A stretch of 6,508 bases of DNA from Anaerolineae bacterium (GTDB lineage Bacteria > Chloroflexota > Anaerolineae > B4-G1 > SLSP01): NCBI GenBank assembly GCA_016934645.1, contig JAFGSL010000202.1:1-6508 (forward strand). Direction: 5' to 3'. Of the stretch, positions 1 through 4,754 are shown one piece after another. Under the pieces are notes generated by a model. That model saw only the letters and a program-made list of their open reading frames with translations. It was not told the origin of the DNA and made no database searches. Made by a program: the position numbers and the translations under genes. Position 1 is the first letter of the stretch; each line of letters begins with the position of its first letter.

Positions 1-3
1 CCT

Positions 4-738
4 CTAGGTGATAAGCTCCCGTGGCAAGAAATCCACGCGGTTCATATACCCCACCCAGATGCGGTCTTCCCTGAAATCGATGCGCGTGATGGCAGTATTG
101 TTCATCAAAAACCAATAATCCCGCTCTTCCGGCAAATTCAGCATCGCCGCCAGGATGTGGTTGTAGAATCCACCATGGCTGATCAACGCTACGCGATCGT
201 CAGTCTCTTTGTGACGCGCCAACAACGCCGCAACCAGACGTTCCGCCCGCCCCTGTCGTTCCTCTCTTTCCTCAAAAGGACGGTTCCACCAGCCATCATC
301 GCCCACATCGGCGGGCAACACAAGATTAGGGTAATGCTCCTCGAAGTAGGCGCGCGTCCTGCCCGGCAATCCCACCCTCTCGCCTGTCTCCTGATCGTGT
401 AGATAGATACCGCCTGTCTCGTGTGCGTCCCGTAGACCGATCAACGGCAAGTTCAGCGCCGTCGCTACCGCAGTCCCGGTCGCCACAGCGCGCACCATCA
501 AGCTACAGTAGACGTGCGTGATGTCGTAGCCCGTCCCGTTCCACCAATCCGGTGTCGCATCCTGCGCCGCATCCTCCTGCACTGGGACACGCTGCGATAG
601 ATATTCCGCCAGCAACGCAGCCTGCTGCCGTCCTACAGACGTCAGTTCGGGATCCTCGTGACGTCCCTGGTTCGATCCCGTGTTAACCCATAAATGATTG
701 TTCTCCGATTGTCCATGACGAATGAAATAAAACTGCAT
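4..738 (-). CDS. Histidine phosphatase superfamily (phosphoglycerate mutase-like) protein
   Basis: This 244-residue enzyme belongs to the histidine phosphatase superfamily, which removes phosphate from small metabolites or proteins through a phosphohistidine intermediate. It is predicted cytoplasmic, with no signal peptide or membrane segment. The RHG motif lies at residues 7-9 (IRHGQSE), so His8 is the likely phosphorylated residue. Arg83 (SLMVRA), Glu107 (HETGG) and His188 (ISHGG) fit the remaining catalytic pocket. A loop at about 50-70, rich in Asp, Ala and Trp, separates the first helix from the next strand and may shape the substrate site. I start at the ATG at 738-736, because GGGGAG lies 4 nt upstream and the protein then begins directly with the first beta strand. 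A longer reading from a TTG at 795 would run into the heptamer repeats and is rejected. The gene lies 114 bp downstream of the NUDIX gene on the same strand. The substrate cannot be told from sequence; phosphoglycerate mutase, cobalamin-pathway phosphatase and broad phosphatase roles all remain possible. Confidence 0.93.
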   Translation of the reverse strand: MQFYFIRHGQSENNHLWVNTGSNQGRHEDPELTSVGRQQAALLAEYLSQRVPVQEDAAQDATPDWWNGTGYDITHVYCSLMVRAVATGTAVATALNLPLIGLRDAHETGGIYLHDQETGERVGLPGRTRAYFEEHYPNLVLPADVGDDGWWNRPFEEREERQGRAERLVAALLARHKETDDRVALISHGGFYNHILAAMLNLPEERDYWFLMNNTAITRIDFREDRIWVGYMNRVDFLPRELIT

Positions 739-773
739 TATTCTCCCCGTAGATAAAGTAAATGAGCGATTCA

Positions 774-857
774 AGTAATCAGTAACAAGTAACAAGTAAC
801 AAGTAACGAGTAATCAGTTACTAGTAACGAGTAAGCAGTTACCAGTTACCAGTCACC
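774..857. repeat. Heptamer tandem array, 12 units in exact 7-bp phase
   Basis: Twelve consecutive 7-bp units fill 774-857 without a phase break. The first are AGTAATC, then AGTAACA three times, then AGTAACG, and the last three are AGTTACC, AGTTACC and AGTCACC. Units at the left carry GTAAC and units at the right its complement-like GTTAC, so the centre forms a perfect 12-bp palindrome (817-828, GTTACTAGTAAC). The array occupies most of the gap between the NUDIX and histidine-phosphatase genes. Its last unit contains the stop codon of the NUDIX gene (853-855). Short heptameric repeats are known from cyanobacteria and are, as I recall, also common in Chloroflexota; a function is not established. 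Confidence 0.93.
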
Positions 858-1308
858 ACATCCCCACGACGGGCTCGGTTACATGACCGCGATATTCGGC
901 AATGCGCCTGCGGCTGCCCGGTGAGGTATCGGGCGGTAGATCATCGAAAGCGAAAAAGCCGTATCGCTCGATCTCATAGCTATGCTTTCCCTGCACCGCA
1001 ACGTCGTCACACACGAACACAATCACGTGATCGCTCTTATACTCGTAAAAGTTCGTGTAGACGCCCAACACCCTTACCTGGCCCAATGTCGCACCAACCT
1101 CTTCGGCGGCCTCGCGACGGATGGCCTGTTCCAAGGTCTCCCCGCGCTTCATCCCGCCACCTGGCAAGTACCACTGCGATTGATAGGTGTGGCGGACCAA
1201 CAACACGGTCTCGTCCTGCAGCGCGAGCAAACGCACCCCTAGCGTCACAGGGCGCGTCAGTCGCCACCATAACAGTTCCGCCTGATACAACCAACGGGCA
1301 AGGCGCAT
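853..1308 (-). CDS. NUDIX hydrolase
   Basis: This 151-residue NUDIX hydrolase would cleave a nucleoside diphosphate linked to another moiety, releasing a monophosphate, with Mg2+ or Mn2+ bound by the NUDIX box. The box is complete at about residues 51-73: G-x5-E-x7-REAAEEVGA, including the metal-binding REAAEE core. It is preceded by WYLPGGG, the usual lead-in strand. The first 25 residues are rich in Trp, Leu and Arg (RLARWLYQAELLWWRL) and form a probable amphipathic helix, too charged for a clear membrane segment. The ATG at 1308-1306 is chosen because GGAG lies 8 nt upstream; the longer reading from a TTG at 1353 has no ribosome binding site and would enter a hairpin repeat. The gene ends inside the heptamer array. 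The substrate is unknown: ADP-ribose, oxidised dNTPs or nucleotide sugars all fit the family. Confidence 0.93.
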   Translation of the reverse strand: MRLARWLYQAELLWWRLTRPVTLGVRLLALQDETVLLVRHTYQSQWYLPGGGMKRGETLEQAIRREAAEEVGATLGQVRVLGVYTNFYEYKSDHVIVFVCDDVAVQGKHSYEIERYGFFAFDDLPPDTSPGSRRRIAEYRGHVTEPVVGMW

Positions 1309-1351
1309 TCCGAATTCTCCAGGTCTGTGCAGCGACTCGGTCGCAGTCCCC

Positions 1352-1371
1352 AAAGGTCTTCAAAGACCTTT
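1352..1371. repeat. Short hairpin repeat AAAGGTCTT/AAGACCTTT
   Basis: AAAGGTCTT (1352-1360) is followed by its exact reverse complement AAGACCTTT (1363-1371), giving an 8-9 bp stem with a 2-4 nt loop. The core AGGTCT-n4-AGACCT is shared with the longer hairpin at 3323-3360, so both seem to belong to one dispersed family. It lies 44-63 bp upstream of the NUDIX start. It is therefore in the leader or promoter region of that gene and cannot be its terminator. No T-run follows on the plus strand beyond a weak TTTAGGGTTT. Confidence 0.75.
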
Positions 1372-1441
1372 AGGGTTTAGCAAAAACAACCAAACTTTAA
1401 CGCAATTCGCCGAATGTGCAAACGCGAGTTGGGCCGGAGCC

Positions 1442-1537
1442 AGACTACAAAAGTCTCACGAGATGCCCGGTGGGGCGAATAACTGCTGTAAATACATGAG
1501 CTTTCAGATACAGTACATGCTGAGACTTTTGTAGTCT
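1442..1537. repeat. 96-bp inverted repeat with 17-bp arms (AGACTACAAAAGTCTCA)
   Basis: The 17-mer AGACTACAAAAGTCTCA at 1442-1458 recurs as its perfect reverse complement at 1521-1537, 62 bp away. Each arm is itself a small imperfect palindrome (AGACT...AGTCT). A third copy with one mismatch lies at 4578-4594. The 62-bp interior has no convincing reading frame. This looks like a non-coding miniature inverted-repeat unit, or two insertions of the same short repeat in opposite orientation. No target duplication is evident. Confidence 0.8.
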
Positions 1538-1649
1538 TCGGTTAAGGGTGTTGAATGGCGTAGCACAAAGATGAAGAATGCCATTGGCATAACAGGGACA
1601 TTTGGGTAAACTACGCTTACACATCATCTCACTATGATACTAAGGATTT
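1538..1649. other. Intergenic stretch with no recognised feature
   Basis: These 112 bp lie between the 96-bp inverted repeat and the composite TIR element, upstream of the carboxyltransferase gene. A TATGAT at 1633-1638 resembles a -10 box, but no acceptable -35 box lies 16-18 bp upstream. I see no gene, RNA or stable hairpin here. The region 1379-1441 nearer the NUDIX gene is also featureless. Confidence 0.5.
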
Positions 1650-1672
1650 GTAAAGAAACAATTTCCCGCTCG

Positions 1673-1735
1673 GGCCGGTCTCCAGACCGTGCCTGCCCAC
1701 GCCTGGGCTTACGGTAGCGCGGTCGGAGACCGGCC
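1673..1735. repeat. GC-rich palindromic repeat nested in the TIR element
   Basis: GGCCGGTCTCC (1673-1683) pairs with GGAGACCGGCC (1725-1735). After one bulged A (1684), GACCG (1685-1689) pairs with CGGTC (1720-1724), giving a 16-bp stem. The 30-nt loop holds a second 5-bp hairpin (GCCCA 1695-1699 with TGGGC 1704-1708). The 7-bp direct repeat TTCCCGC on either side of the 71-bp insert resembles a target-site duplication. It is a non-coding structured repeat; if transcribed it would fold strongly. Confidence 0.8.
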
Positions 1736-1770
1736 ACAGCTTCCCGCGCAAAGCGCCCCGGGGACGGGGC

Positions 1771-1799
1771 TTCGAGCGTGAAATACGGGAAGTTATACT
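1771..1799 (+). promoter_or_regulatory. Possible promoter carried by the TIR element
   Basis: TATACT (1794-1799) resembles a -10 box and is preceded, at a 17-bp spacing, by TTCGAG (1771-1776), a weak -35 match. Transcription from here would begin near 1806. That would leave a leader of about 20 nt containing the AAGGAG site before the GTG at 1827. The same arrangement (TTCGAG, 17 bp, TATATT) is present in the other copy at 6472-6500. The -35 match is poor, so this is only a hypothesis. Confidence 0.35.
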
Positions 1800-1811
1800 T
1801 TTATGGACCCC

Positions 1812-1817
1812 AAGGAG
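1812..1817 (+). promoter_or_regulatory. Ribosome binding site deciding the GTG start
   Basis: AAGGAG at 1812-1817 stands 9 nt before the GTG at 1827-1829, a good Shine-Dalgarno fit. The alternative ATG at 1803 has only GGGAAG about 10 nt upstream, and both that motif and the ATG are in the end of the repeated element. The corresponding place in the other copy reads ACG. Confidence 0.7.
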
Positions 1818-1826
1818 CAGAACACT

Positions 1827-3317
1827 GTGACAAACCGTGTAGATTTCGTTGACCTGACCCTGCGCGACGGGCAACAGAGCCTCGCCGCAACGCGGATGAC
1901 CACCGCTCAAGCACTGCGCGTGTTGCCAATGATCCATGACGCAGGCTATGCAGCCTTCGAACTATGGGGAGGCGCTACACTCGATAGCTGCGTCCGCTTC
2001 CTCGATGAGGATCCCTGGGAACGCCTTGATCGCTTCTACGCCGCGCTCGGAACCACGCACAAAACGCGCATCCTGCTGCGCGGGCAGAACCTCTTTGCTT
2101 ACCAACCCTTTCCCGACGACCTGGTCATCGCGTTTATCCGGGAGGCCGTCCGCTCCGGCGTGGGCATCGTGCGTATTTTCGACGCTCTCAACGATTGGCG
2201 TAACCTGCAACTGGCGCTCCTGGCGACAAAGGCCTACGGTGGCAAGGTCGAAACGGCGCTTTCATACACCACCAGTCCCGTCCACACAACGGATTACTTC
2301 GTCCGGTTGGCGCGCACGCTTGAGCAGGAGGGAGCAGACCGGATCGCCATCAAGGACATGGCCGGGCTGCTGTATCCCACCGAAGCGTTCGACTTCTTCA
2401 ACGAACTGAAGCAACATGTGCGCGTCCCCATCACCTTCCACAGCCACACCACGACGGGCGTCGCGACCCTCAATGCCGTCATCGCGATGTACGCCGGCAT
2501 CGACGCCATCGACACAGCAATCACGCCCTTCGCTGGCGGCCCTTCACACCCCCCGGTTGAAGTGCTCATTGTCTTCGCCGAGGAAATGGGCATTGAGCAC
2601 GGTTTGGACAAAGCCCTCATCCTGCGCATCCAGCAGACACTCTTCGGTATCTTCGAAGAACTCCGCCACACCATTCCCCTCTATGGGCAATATTACCGTC
2701 CCGTTGCCTACGACGCCGTCGACCGCGCCGTCGTTCAGCAGATCCTCGCATACATCCAGCGCGGCAGCAAAACGGACATCGAAACAGCGCTCGAATTGAT
2801 GCGTAACCTGATGCGCGATCTCCACTATCCCACCTACGACGACACGATCTTCAAAGCGCAAATTCCCGGCGGGATGCTTTCCAATCTCCAAAACCAGCTA
2901 AAGCAGATGCAGAAACTCGACCTCCTGGATGCCATCACGCAGGAAATCCCCCACGTGCGTGCCGATGTCGGCTACGTGCCGCTGGTCACTCCCACGAGCC
3001 AGATTGTTGGGGCGCAAGCTACTTTTAACGTGATGATGGGGCAATACCAGATGGTGTCCAACGAATTCAAGATGTTGTTGCGAGGAGAATTTGGGCATCT
3101 GCCGACGCCACCGAATCCGGAGGTCGTGCAACAGGTACTTGGGCCGGGCGAAAGTCCGTTGCGCTATCGACCGGCGTCGTATCTTATGCCCGTGCTGGAA
3201 GATGCATACGATTTGCCGTTCGTCAAAACCCACCGCGATCTGCTGTTGCACCTGATGCTCAAGCAACCTGCGGATGAGTTCCTCAAACGAAAATACGGCA
3301 TCCTCAACGGGAACTAA
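1827..3317 (+). CDS. Biotin-dependent carboxyltransferase subunit (PycB / OadA / transcarboxylase 5S-like)
   Basis: This 496-residue protein carries the carboxyltransferase part of a biotin enzyme, moving CO2 between carboxybiotin and a 2-oxo acid such as pyruvate/oxaloacetate. Numbered from the GTG, the HMGL-like TIM barrel opens with DLTLRDGQQS, where Asp14 is a metal ligand. It continues with FELWGGAT, LLRGQNL and RIFDALND. Lys176 (IAIKDMAG) fits the carbamylated metal-binding lysine, and His205/His207 (HSHTTTG) the other metal ligands. The conserved C-terminal PYC/OADA region follows, with IPGGMLSNL at 346-354 and GYVPLVTPTSQIVG at about 382-395. The protein ends without the biotinyl domain and its MKM site, so biotin must sit on a separate carrier. 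Length and domain limits resemble the 5S subunit of methylmalonyl-CoA carboxytransferase. The motif GGPSHPP stands where many PycB proteins have GGTSQPP. No biotin carboxylase or carrier gene is present here, so the exact reaction is undecided. An ATG at 1803 would add eight residues. Confidence 0.93.
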   Translation: MTNRVDFVDLTLRDGQQSLAATRMTTAQALRVLPMIHDAGYAAFELWGGATLDSCVRFLDEDPWERLDRFYAALGTTHKTRILLRGQNLFAYQPFPDDLVIAFIREAVRSGVGIVRIFDALNDWRNLQLALLATKAYGGKVETALSYTTSPVHTTDYFVRLARTLEQEGADRIAIKDMAGLLYPTEAFDFFNELKQHVRVPITFHSHTTTGVATLNAVIAMYAGIDAIDTAITPFAGGPSHPPVEVLIVFAEEMGIEHGLDKALILRIQQTLFGIFEELRHTIPLYGQYYRPVAYDAVDRAVVQQILAYIQRGSKTDIETALELMRNLMRDLHYPTYDDTIFKAQIPGGMLSNLQNQLKQMQKLDLLDAITQEIPHVRADVGYVPLVTPTSQIVGAQATFNVMMGQYQMVSNEFKMLLRGEFGHLPTPPNPEVVQQVLGPGESPLRYRPASYLMPVLEDAYDLPFVKTHRDLLLHLMLKQPADEFLKRKYGILNGN

Positions 3318-3322
3318 CGGAA

Positions 3323-3360
3323 ACAAGCCTGACAGGTCTCGGAAGACCTGTCAGGTTTGT
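3323..3360. terminator. 17-bp-stem hairpin between convergent genes, likely shared terminator
   Basis: Bases 3323-3339 pair with 3344-3360 to give a 17-bp stem containing one G-T pair, closed by the tetraloop CGGA. It begins 5 nt after the carboxyltransferase stop and ends 3 nt before the stop codon of the LysM-CAP gene. That position fits a bidirectional transcription barrier. No proper T-run follows on either strand, only TTGTTTCC on the minus side, so classic Rho-independent action is uncertain. The core AGGTCT-n4-AGACCT also occurs at 1352-1371, which suggests a dispersed repeat serving as a terminator. Confidence 0.7.
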
Positions 3361-3363
3361 AGT

Positions 3364-4524
3364 CTAGCGCGGCGTGCCGAAATCGGCGATGAAGTAGTAG
3401 CCACGCCCATCGGCAGCAGGAACCACCCCGACCCCGACCTCGGTCAGCCATGTACTGAGGATCGTTCGGCGGTGAGGATCGTTTGGCGGGGTCTCGTCCA
3501 TCCACATCGCCACGGCCATCTCCGGCGTGCCGTACCACGCCCAACACTCGGACCAGCGCACAGGATCGTACCCCTGGCGGATGATGCGCTCCTTCATCGT
3601 CGAGCCATCAGAACCAGTGTGCCCGCACCAGCCGCGCGCGTAACAGTCATCAGCGTGTAGTTGCGCAGCGCGCGCCAGGGTTCCATTCCACGCGAGCGGG
3701 GCAAGACCGTAAGCGGCGCGCTGCTCGTTGATAAGGCGAAAGATTTCGGCAGGGAATCCGGCGACGTCGACGGGCAGAACCGGTGCTGCTACCGTAGCAG
3801 TGGCAGGCACAGCAGTAGGTGTAACCATGGCGTCTGCCTGGATGACCGGTGCAACGGCGGCCACAACTTGCGGAACAGGCGTCACGGTGGGCAACGGAAC
3901 CTCGGTAGCTGGAGCGTGGTTAGATGCGAGAGCAACATCCGCCGGAACGGTCAGCGGCAAGATCAACGCCTGCCCCACGCTCAAAAGATCCGCATCCGCC
4001 AGCCCATTAACGCTTTGCAACATCGCCACGTCGAAGCCGTAGTTGGCCGCGATGGTGCTCAGCACATCCCCGCTCTGCACTTCGTATACCGACCAGAACG
4101 GCGAAGCGCCCTCCCATCCCACCGCCGGAGGGATTTCCAGAACTTGTCCAGCCCACAGTATGATCGAATTGCCCAAGTCGTTTTGTAACTGGATGACAGC
4201 TATGGGTATGTTATATTCCAGCGCCAGGCCCAATAGGGTATCGCCCGGCTCAACTGTATGGTAAGCAAAGGGCAGCACCTCTCCCGGCGCATCGGATGGT
4301 GCGGACACCTCCGTCACCTCGACCTCGCCGGGAAAAGCCGCCAACGCTGGTTCCGCCTTGCCCTCGCCAGCGGCTACAGGCGTGAATGTCGCCACGGTGA
4401 GATGCGGTACGGCTGACGGTAACGTCGCCGTCGGCGCGATCTCCACAGTGACCGGCGCACACGCACCCAAGAGCAGTAACACGCACAGCACAAAACAGAC
4501 CCATTTATGATTTGATCGTGTCAT
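3364..4524 (-). CDS. Surface lipoprotein with two LysM domains and a CAP (SCP/PR1) domain
   Basis: This 386-residue exported lipoprotein starts with a charged N-terminus, a hydrophobic stretch (VCFVLCVLLLL) and the lipobox LGAC, giving lipid-modified Cys22. Two LysM domains follow: about 88-133 (YHTVEPGDTLLGLALEYN...GQVLEIP) and about 147-190 (YEVQSGDVLSTIAANYG...GQALILP). LysM domains bind N-acetylglucosamine polymers such as peptidoglycan. A flexible Pro/Ala/Thr/Val linker spans about 191-255. The CAP domain fills about 257-385. His302 (CGHTGSDGS), Glu326 (SECWAW), Glu344 (WMDE) and His351 (PHRRTIL) fit the conserved CAP pocket, while Cys294/Cys300 could form a disulfide. The ATG at 4524 is chosen because GGAGG lies 6 nt upstream; a TTG one codon earlier is too close to it. 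Bacterial CAP proteins (YkwD-like) are poorly understood. A role in wall binding or remodelling is inferred from LysM. It shares a terminator region with the convergent carboxyltransferase gene. Confidence 0.92.
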   Translation of the reverse strand: MTRSNHKWVCFVLCVLLLLGACAPVTVEIAPTATLPSAVPHLTVATFTPVAAGEGKAEPALAAFPGEVEVTEVSAPSDAPGEVLPFAYHTVEPGDTLLGLALEYNIPIAVIQLQNDLGNSIILWAGQVLEIPPAVGWEGASPFWSVYEVQSGDVLSTIAANYGFDVAMLQSVNGLADADLLSVGQALILPLTVPADVALASNHAPATEVPLPTVTPVPQVVAAVAPVIQADAMVTPTAVPATATVAAPVLPVDVAGFPAEIFRLINEQRAAYGLAPLAWNGTLARAAQLHADDCYARGWCGHTGSDGSTMKERIIRQGYDPVRWSECWAWYGTPEMAVAMWMDETPPNDPHRRTILSTWLTEVGVGVVPAADGRGYYFIADFGTPR

Positions 4525-4542
4525 CAACGACCTCCAGCAGCC

Positions 4543-4570
4543 ACTATAACCAATCTATGACGGACGTCAA
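4543..4570 (-). promoter_or_regulatory. Sigma70-type promoter of the LysM-CAP lipoprotein gene
   Basis: On the minus strand TTGACG (4570-4565) is followed after 16 bp by TATAGT (4548-4543), each matching the consensus at five of six positions. Transcription would begin near 4536. This leaves a very short leader that starts almost at the GGAGG (4535-4531) ahead of the ATG at 4524. Confidence 0.65.
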
Positions 4571-4577
4571 GCACAGG

Positions 4578-4594
4578 AGACTACAGAAGTCTCA
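4578..4594. repeat. Third copy of the AGACTACAAAAGTCTCA repeat
   Basis: AGACTACAGAAGTCTCA matches the arm at 1442-1458 in 16 of 17 positions. With the preceding G it forms a short palindrome (GAGACT-acaga-AGTCTC, 4577-4593). It lies just upstream of the lipoprotein promoter in the divergent gap. Confidence 0.75.
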
Positions 4595-4623
4595 CAATCC
4601 ACTTTGTTGAATAAGCACCGAAC

Positions 4624-4693
4624 TGTCATTCTTCGCTACGCTCAGAATCTCGTTGCTATGGAAACGCGACCCCGCACTGCGTTCGGGGTGACA
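4624..4693. repeat. 70-bp TGTCA...TGACA bounded intergenic repeat
   Basis: The segment is bounded by TGTCA (4624-4628) and its reverse complement TGACA (4689-4693). It contains two small hairpins: ATTCT/AGAAT (4628-4632 with 4644-4648) and ACCCCG/CGGGGT (4669-4674 with 4684-4689). From memory, sequences of this form (TGTCATTCT...CGAAGAATC or CACCCCGAACGCAGTGCGGGGT) are dispersed in many bacterial genomes. Only one copy is in the window, so repetition here rests on that recollection. It is non-coding and has no known function. Confidence 0.55.
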
Positions 4694-4711
4694 ATCTATG
4701 GTCTCCTGCGG

Positions 4712-4739
4712 CTTGACACTTTCGACTTTGGACTTTCGA
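4712..4739. repeat. Second heptamer array (CTTTCGA type), four units
   Basis: Four 7-bp units run in exact phase: CTTGACA, CTTTCGA, CTTTGGA, CTTTCGA. The unit sequence differs from the AGTAACA array at 774-857, but the 7-bp period is the same. It ends three bases before the -10 box of the RNase HI gene and supplies that promoter's -35 region. Confidence 0.7.
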
Positions 4740-4748
4740 CAGTATAAT
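4721..4748 (+). promoter_or_regulatory. rnhA: Promoter of the RNase HI gene, placing +1 at the start codon
   Basis: A perfect TATAAT (4743-4748) lies six bases before the ATG at 4755. A weak -35 box TTCGAC (4721-4726) stands 16 bp upstream; the better TTGACA at 4713-4718 is 24 bp away, too far. Starting about 7 nt past the -10 box would place +1 at the A of the ATG, making the mRNA leaderless. Confidence 0.6.
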
Positions 4749-4754
4749 ATCCGT

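Larger units (their letters stand above)
1650..1804. mobile_element. Composite TIR element, interrupted copy of 6429-6505
   Basis: The left end (1650-1668, GTAAAGAAACAATTTCCCG) and the right part (1741-1804) match the uninterrupted 77-bp element at 6429-6505. From 1741 to 1802 the two copies differ at only two of 62 positions (1751 A/G and 1798 C/T). Between the halves lies a 71-bp GC-rich palindrome (1670-1740), bounded by TTCCCGC on both sides (1663-1669 and 1741-1747). This looks like an insertion into a pre-existing element. No transposase is encoded, so mobility would need an enzyme from elsewhere. The right terminus runs into the ATG at 1803. Confidence 0.72.

Noticed and set aside
739..795. 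Longer N-terminus of the histidine phosphatase starting at a TTG at 795
   Set aside because: It runs into the heptamer array, lacks a ribosome binding site, and puts 19 extra residues before the conserved first strand; the ATG at 738 has GGGGAG upstream.
774..857. CRISPR-like array
   Set aside because: The units are 7 bp and contiguous with no spacers, so it is a simple tandem repeat.
1309..1353. Longer N-terminus of the NUDIX protein from a TTG at 1353
   Set aside because: The TTG lies inside the hairpin repeat, while the ATG at 1308 has GGAG at 8 nt.
921..1373. Plus-strand open frame of 150 codons opposite the NUDIX gene
   Set aside because: It is the antisense shadow of a clear NUDIX gene, with low-complexity Arg/Pro/Ser-rich translation and no recognisable domain.
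1445..1627. Minus-strand 60-codon frame in the repeat-rich gap
   Set aside because: It spans the inverted repeat, has no family resemblance, and is not preceded by a credible ribosome binding site.
1616..1641. Promoter from CTTACA and TATGAT or GATACT upstream of the carboxyltransferase gene
   Set aside because: Spacings of 11 or 14 bp are outside the usual range.
3661..4188. Plus-strand open frame of 175 codons opposite the LysM-CAP gene
   Set aside because: It is a shadow frame rich in Arg, Gly and Ser; the minus strand encodes clear LysM and CAP domains.
4713..4748. TTGACA with TATAAT as a standard promoter pair for RNase HI
   Set aside because: The spacing is 24 bp, too long for sigma70; the weaker TTCGAC at 16 bp is preferred.
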